From Candidatus Latescibacterota bacterium (GTDB lineage: Bacteria; Latescibacterota; UBA2968; UBA8231), in contig JAJEIO010000061.1 of NCBI GenBank assembly GCA_022827835.1, positions 62,001 through 126,000 on the forward strand: a stretch of 64,000 nucleotides of DNA. Direction: 5' to 3'. How positions within the stretch are numbered: position 1 is the stretch's first letter; every line of letters begins with the position of its first letter. The translations under genes and the position numbers were made by a program. Below the pieces are notes generated by a model. The model was not told where the DNA came from, did not search any database, and was given only the letters and a program-made list of their open reading frames with translations. This document shows, piece by piece, positions 60,151-64,000 of the stretch.

Positions 60151-61431
60151 TCAGGCGAGAGAGATGGTGGCTTCGCGCTCCGGTCCTACGGAAATCAGGG
60201 AGACCGGCGCTCGGCTCAGTTCGGCGACTCGCTCCACGTAAGCCTGCGCTTGGGGCGGCAGATCGTCGAAACAGCGGGCGGCGGTAGTCGGAGCACACCA
60301 GCCAGCCATTTCTTCGTAAATCGGCTCGCATTGGTCGAGTACTTGCGGGTCGGCGGGGAATTCTTCCAGCACTTGGTCGCCGCAGCGATAGCCAACACCC
60401 AGTTTGAGGTGCTCGCATTGGTCGAGTACGTCGAGCCGGGTCAGGGCGATACTGGTCAGGCCGTTGATGCGCGTTGAAACCCGCAAAATGGCGGCATCGA
60501 ACCAGCCGCAGCGCCGCGGCCGGCCGGTAGTGGCTCCGAACTCGCGGCCCAAGGCGCGCAAACGCTCGCCTTCTTCCCCCAACAACTCGGTGGGAAAAGG
60601 CCCGTTGCCCACTCGCGTGGTGTACGCTTTGGTCACGCCTACTACCTCGGCGATCCGCGTGGGACCGATACCAGCACCCGTGCAGGCTCCACCCGCCGTG
60701 GTATTCGAGGAGGTGACGTAGGGATAGGTCCCGTGGTCGATGTCGAGCAAGGTCCCTTGCGCGCCTTCGCAGAGAACCATTTTGCCTTGATCGAGGGCTT
60801 GGTTGAGTAGGAGCGAGGTGTCGGCGACGTATGGGGCGAGCCGCTCGCCGTAGCCGATGTATGCGTCGATGATGGGACCGGCCTCTAGCGGCTCTTGGCC
60901 AAAGACCTTGGTCAGGATTTCGTTTTTGGCGCAGATGCTGGCCCGGAGCTTGTCGCGCAAACGCGCTGGGTCGCACAAATCCATGACGCGCACCCCGTGG
61001 CTGCGCTCGACTTTGTCGCGGTACGCCGGGCCGATGCCGCGGCCAGTCGTGCCGATGGCGACGCTGTTTTCGCTCTCTTCCCCGGCCTTTTCCAACACCT
61101 TATGGTAGGGCATTACGACGTGGGCGACTTGGCTGAGAAAGAAGCGGTCGGCCACGGAAAAGCCCTTGGCCTCCAGCTCGGCGATCTCATCGAGCATGAC
61201 GGCTGGATCGACGACCACCCCATTGCCCACCACGCAGATTTTACCCTCGTGCATGATGCCCGAGGGAATGGCGTGGAAGATGAACTCCGCGTCGCCGGTG
61301 ACGACTGTGTGGCCGGCGTTGGCCCCTCCTTGATAGCGCACCACCACATCGGCGGCGGACGTGAGGTAATCGACGACTTTGGCCTTGCCCTCGTCGCCCC
61401 ATTGCGCTCCTAATACTATTTTCGCGGGCAT
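60151..61431 (-). CDS. purA: Adenylosuccinate synthase
   Basis: 426 aa, full length. It joins IMP and aspartate using GTP. The P-loop region reads GAQWGDEGKAKVVD; the normal family motif is GDEGKGK, so the second Gly is Ala here. The other motifs are intact: GGANAGHTV, GTTGRGIGPAYRDK, VGNGPFPTEL, TTGRPRRCGWFD. The gene lies between serA and prpB on the same strand, with a 15-base gap to serA. Confidence 0.95.
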   Translation of the reverse strand: MPAKIVLGAQWGDEGKAKVVDYLTSAADVVVRYQGGANAGHTVVTGDAEFIFHAIPSGIMHEGKICVVGNGVVVDPAVMLDEIAELEAKGFSVADRFFLSQVAHVVMPYHKVLEKAGEESENSVAIGTTGRGIGPAYRDKVERSHGVRVMDLCDPARLRDKLRASICAKNEILTKVFGQEPLEAGPIIDAYIGYGERLAPYVADTSLLLNQALDQGKMVLCEGAQGTLLDIDHGTYPYVTSSNTTAGGACTGAGIGPTRIAEVVGVTKAYTTRVGNGPFPTELLGEEGERLRALGREFGATTGRPRRCGWFDAAILRVSTRINGLTSIALTRLDVLDQCEHLKLGVGYRCGDQVLEEFPADPQVLDQCEPIYEEMAGWCAPTTAARCFDDLPPQAQAYVERVAELSRAPVSLISVGPEREATISLA

Positions 61432-61446
61432 TGTGTACTCCCGTGC

Positions 61447-63027
61447 TTAAAGACTGACTTGTTTGGCCCAGGAGATGTACTCCCGAGAGAGAATATCGTC
61501 AACTACGTCGGTGGTGATCGGGTCATCGACGTTGAGGATGGTCAGGGCTTGGCCGCCCATTTGGCGACGCCCACACGACATTTGGGCGATGTTGACGTTG
61601 TGGTTGCCCATGACCGTGCCGATTTGGCCGATGATGCCCGGGACATCGTCGTTGATGTAAAACAGCATGTGCCCCTCTGGGACGGCGTCGAAAATGTACT
61701 CGTCGAGGTGCACGAGGCGCGGGTCGCTCTTGCCGAAGATCGTGCCCGCGAGCAGGCGCTGCCCTTTGCTGGTGTGATACACCACGGTGATGAGGCTGGC
61801 GTAGTCCTCGTGCTCGCTGCTGAGCCGCTCATCGACTTGCACGCCGCGCTCCTGCGCGAAAAGCAGCGCATTGACCACATTGACCGCCGCGTCCGAGACG
61901 GTCTCCATAATGCCCTTGAGTACGGCCGAGGTCAGCGGCGAGGTCGGATAGGCGGTGATGTCGCCTTGGTATTCAATGGTGATGCGCTCTAGCTGTCCCT
62001 CGCCGAGTTGGGCTTGCAGGCGACCTAGCCGCTCGGCCAGCACGAGATAGGGCTGGAGCTTGCCGTGGATTTCGGGATCGACCGAAGGGGCGTTGACTGC
62101 GTTGCGAATGACGCGGCCCATCAGCACGTCGCCGACCTGTTCGGCCACCTGCAAGGCGACATTGGCTTGGGCTTCCTTGGTGGAGGCCGCCAGGTGCGGC
62201 GTGCAGATCACGCGGTCGTCAACCAAGAGGTCCACAAGGGTCGGTGGCTCCTCTTCAAAGACGTCTAAGGCGGCACCGGCGACCTTACCCGAGTTCAAGC
62301 CGCGCAGGAGGGCCTCCTCGTCGATGATGCCACCACGGGCGCAGTTGATTAGATAAACCCCGTCTTTGCACTGCGCAATCTCGGCGTCAGAAATCAGGTG
62401 CTGGGTCTGGTCGCTGAGATGGGTGTGGACCGTGATGAAATCCGCGGTAGCGTAGATTTCGTCGAGGGATGTTAGATGCGCGCCGTAGGAGAGGGCCATC
62501 TCTTGGCCGATATAGGGGTCGTAGCCGAGGACCTTCATGCGAAAGGCTGTGGCGCGCGCGGCCACCTCCCTCCCCACGCGACCCAAGCCGATCACGGCGA
62601 GGGTCTTGCCGGCCAACTCGACGCCGACGAATTGGCTGCGTTCCCACAGCCTCTTTTTAAGCGAGGCCGTCGCCTGCGGGATGTGCCGCGCAAGGGAGGC
62701 TATGAGCGCAAAGGTGTGCTCGGCGGTCGATAGGGAATTGCCGCCCGGAGTGTTCATGACGATGACGCCGTGGCGGGTTGCCGCCTCTACGTCGATGTTG
62801 TCGAAGCCCGTGCCGGCGCGGCCAATGACCCGGAGGCGTGGCGCGGCGGCGAGCACCTCGGCCGTCACTTTGGTCGCGCTGCGCACGACGAGTCCCTCGT
62901 AGTTGCCGATGCAGTCTAGGAGCGCACTCGGCGACAATCCACTGCGCACATCTACTGCGACCCCGTCGTTGGCTTCGAGGATCTCGACGCAGCGGGGGTC
63001 CATCTTGTCGCTGATCAGTACTTTCAT
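61447..63027 (-). CDS. serA: D-3-phosphoglycerate dehydrogenase
   Basis: 526 aa, the long form with a C-terminal ACT domain. The NAD site VIGLGRVGREVAARATAF (about 145), the Arg in NCARGGIIDEEALL, the Glu in LDVFEEEPPTLVD and the His in ICTPHLAASTKEAQ are all present. The C-terminal GHMLFYINDDVPGIIGQIGTVMG is the ACT domain that gives serine feedback control. It catalyses the first step of serine synthesis. Confidence 0.95.
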   Translation of the reverse strand: MKVLISDKMDPRCVEILEANDGVAVDVRSGLSPSALLDCIGNYEGLVVRSATKVTAEVLAAAPRLRVIGRAGTGFDNIDVEAATRHGVIVMNTPGGNSLSTAEHTFALIASLARHIPQATASLKKRLWERSQFVGVELAGKTLAVIGLGRVGREVAARATAFRMKVLGYDPYIGQEMALSYGAHLTSLDEIYATADFITVHTHLSDQTQHLISDAEIAQCKDGVYLINCARGGIIDEEALLRGLNSGKVAGAALDVFEEEPPTLVDLLVDDRVICTPHLAASTKEAQANVALQVAEQVGDVLMGRVIRNAVNAPSVDPEIHGKLQPYLVLAERLGRLQAQLGEGQLERITIEYQGDITAYPTSPLTSAVLKGIMETVSDAAVNVVNALLFAQERGVQVDERLSSEHEDYASLITVVYHTSKGQRLLAGTIFGKSDPRLVHLDEYIFDAVPEGHMLFYINDDVPGIIGQIGTVMGNHNVNIAQMSCGRRQMGGQALTILNVDDPITTDVVDDILSREYISWAKQVSL

Positions 63028-63035
63028 GGTCCTCT

Positions 63036-63629
63036 TTAGGTTGCGTTGCCCACTAGCGCCTCAGCGATCCACCCTGTAATGTCGTTCTGCCCGCGGCCAT
63101 CGACTGCCGAGAACGCCACAAAGGAAAGGCCGGCGAGCGATCCTTGGTCATCGAGTTGGTCGAATAAGTGTTGCAGCTTGTTGCGCGACAGTTTATCCGC
63201 TTTGGTAAAGACCAGCAGGAAGGGCTTATCTAGGGTGCGCAAGTGGTCGATCATCTGCCAGTCCAAGTCGGTGGGGCCGTGCCGGGCATCGATGAGCTGC
63301 AACACCGCGCACAATGGCTCGCGATTGGCCATGTAGTTACGGATGAGCTGGCCGAGTTGTAAGCGCAAGCCCACGCCACCGCGCACGTACCCGTAGCCAG
63401 GCAGATCGACCAAGTAGAACTGCTCGTTGGCTAGGTAGTAGTTCAACTGCTGGGTCTTGCCGGGTACCGTGCTGGTGCGCGCCAGCTTCTTGCGCCGTAC
63501 TAACCTGTTGATCAGCGAGGACTTGCCGACGTTGGAGCGCCCCACTAAGGCGATTTCAGGCAAGCCGTCCACGGGCAGATCGGCCGTGCGGACCGCGCCA
63601 ATTATGAATTCGACCGAGGAAAAGCGCAT
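63036..63629 (-). CDS. engB: Ribosome-biogenesis GTPase EngB (YihA/YsxC)
   Basis: 197 aa TRAFAC GTPase. G1 ALVGRSNVGKSSLIN, G2 region with KTQQLNYYLAN, G3 DLPGYGYV, G4 FTKADKL and the G5 AFSAVDG are all present. It helps the large ribosomal subunit assemble. It lies between serA and clpX. Confidence 0.95.
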   Translation of the reverse strand: MRFSSVEFIIGAVRTADLPVDGLPEIALVGRSNVGKSSLINRLVRRKKLARTSTVPGKTQQLNYYLANEQFYLVDLPGYGYVRGGVGLRLQLGQLIRNYMANREPLCAVLQLIDARHGPTDLDWQMIDHLRTLDKPFLLVFTKADKLSRNKLQHLFDQLDDQGSLAGLSFVAFSAVDGRGQNDITGWIAEALVGNAT

Positions 63630-63645
63630 CGCCGGGGCTTGAAAA

Positions 63646-64000
63646 TTAGGCGCGTTTGCGCCGCATCTCTTCGTCTTCGCTGCTGTACTGCTCGATCCCG
63701 CGCTCGATCATTTCGCCCGTAACTTGCAGACGCGTCACGCCTTCTTGAGAGGGGGTATCGAACATGATATCCATCGTGGCCTGCTCTAGAACTGAGCGCA
63801 GGCCGCGGGCCCCAGTGCCCTTGTGAACGGTCAAGGCCACTATCTTGCGCAGGGCGTCCTCGGTGAACTCGACCTCGACTCCGTCCATGGCGAAGAGCCG
63901 CTGCGACTGCTTGATAATGGCGTCGTGCGGCTCGGTGAGGATGCGGAGCAAGTCGTCCTCGGCGAGCTCGTCCATAGTGGTGATTACAGGTACGCGGCCG
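63646..64000 (-). CDS. clpX: ClpX, C-terminal part (cut by window end)
   Basis: The visible 117 codons match the ClpX C-terminal domain: GRVPVITTMDELAEDDLLRI, LTEPHDAIIKQSQRLFAMDGVE and KGTGARGLRSVLEQATMDIM. ClpX is the AAA+ unfoldase of the ClpXP protease. The ATG at 63975 is inside the gene, because in-frame sequence without a stop runs to the window end. The AAA+ core, Walker motifs and start lie outside. Confidence 0.95.
   Translation of the reverse strand, partial: GRVPVITTMDELAEDDLLRILTEPHDAIIKQSQRLFAMDGVEVEFTEDALRKIVALTVHKGTGARGLRSVLEQATMDIMFDTPSQEGVTRLQVTGEMIERGIEQYSSEDEEMRRKRA

Noticed and set aside
59777..60976. 399-codon open frame antisense/offset to prpB and purA
   Set aside because: It crosses two conserved core genes in another frame and reads as an Arg/Pro-rich low-complexity shadow.

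Overview
The window is a 64 kb piece of a Gram-negative-type bacterial chromosome, GC-rich by eye apart from one AT-richer insert at about 24.87-27.19 kb. A TonB-dependent receptor, an exported protein with a carboxy-terminal sorting-like domain, and a striking density of phytanoyl-CoA dioxygenase (PhyH), sulfatase, Gfo/Idh/MocA, M81 (MlrC-type), RraA and D-threonine-aldolase-type genes point to a Latescibacterota- or Poribacteria-like organism, or another FCB-type heterotroph of complex sulfated or methylated organic matter. This placement is inference from gene content only. I found no rRNA, tRNA, CRISPR array, transposase or integrase.

Region by region. 0-8 kb: a cut-off isochorismatase-like gene coupled to a DegT/StrS aminotransferase, then a minus-strand run of promoter-poor accessory genes (phosphotransferase, RNase H-like protein, PhyH, two SAM methyltransferases, GNAT) with a repeated intergenic element. 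8-18 kb: a DCC thiol-oxidoreductase and an SGSH-like sulfatase, a VIT/VWA secreted protein, a PhyH fused to a degenerate Nudix domain, a Kelch/propeller protein and a TonB receptor. 18.3-21 kb: a higBA toxin-antitoxin pair behind a 35-bp palindrome, then ThuA, MDR dehydrogenase and HIT genes. 21-28 kb: a minus-strand operon (Mrr endonuclease, DUF167, MlrC, CoA-type Nudix, TIM-barrel protein) that has been split by a two-gene restriction-modification module flanked by diverged direct repeats. 28-37 kb: PhyH paralogues, an ABC-F/RidA/Gfo overlapping operon, a membrane-anchored propeller protein and a second Gfo/Idh/MocA. 37-41 kb: a DapA-family aldolase with a ribose-type ABC importer. 41-55 kb: sulfatase-like, FG-GAP, dehydrogenase, amidohydrolase, dimethylformamidase-like, methyltransferase, Nudix, MATE, GH43-like and sulfatase genes. 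55-57 kb: RraA and a D-threonine-aldolase-type PLP enzyme. 57.5-64 kb: core genes DUF4416, prpC-like, prpB-like, purA, serA, engB and clpX (cut by the window end).

How it fits together. The accessory part looks like an import-and-degrade repertoire: sulfatases and a GH43-like propeller remove sulfate and sugars, the ABC importer takes up a sugar-like ligand, and Gfo/Idh/MocA, D-hydroxyacid dehydrogenase, DapA/RraA aldolases and amidohydrolase process acids, while PhyH oxygenases attack unactivated carbons. The prpB/prpC pair would handle propionyl-CoA. The most notable items are the repeat-flanked restriction-modification insertion, two PhyH paralogues in which the iron-binding Asp of the HxD motif is Gly or Thr, the PhyH-Nudix fusion, a sulfatase with a non-standard formylglycine motif, and the higBA operator palindrome.
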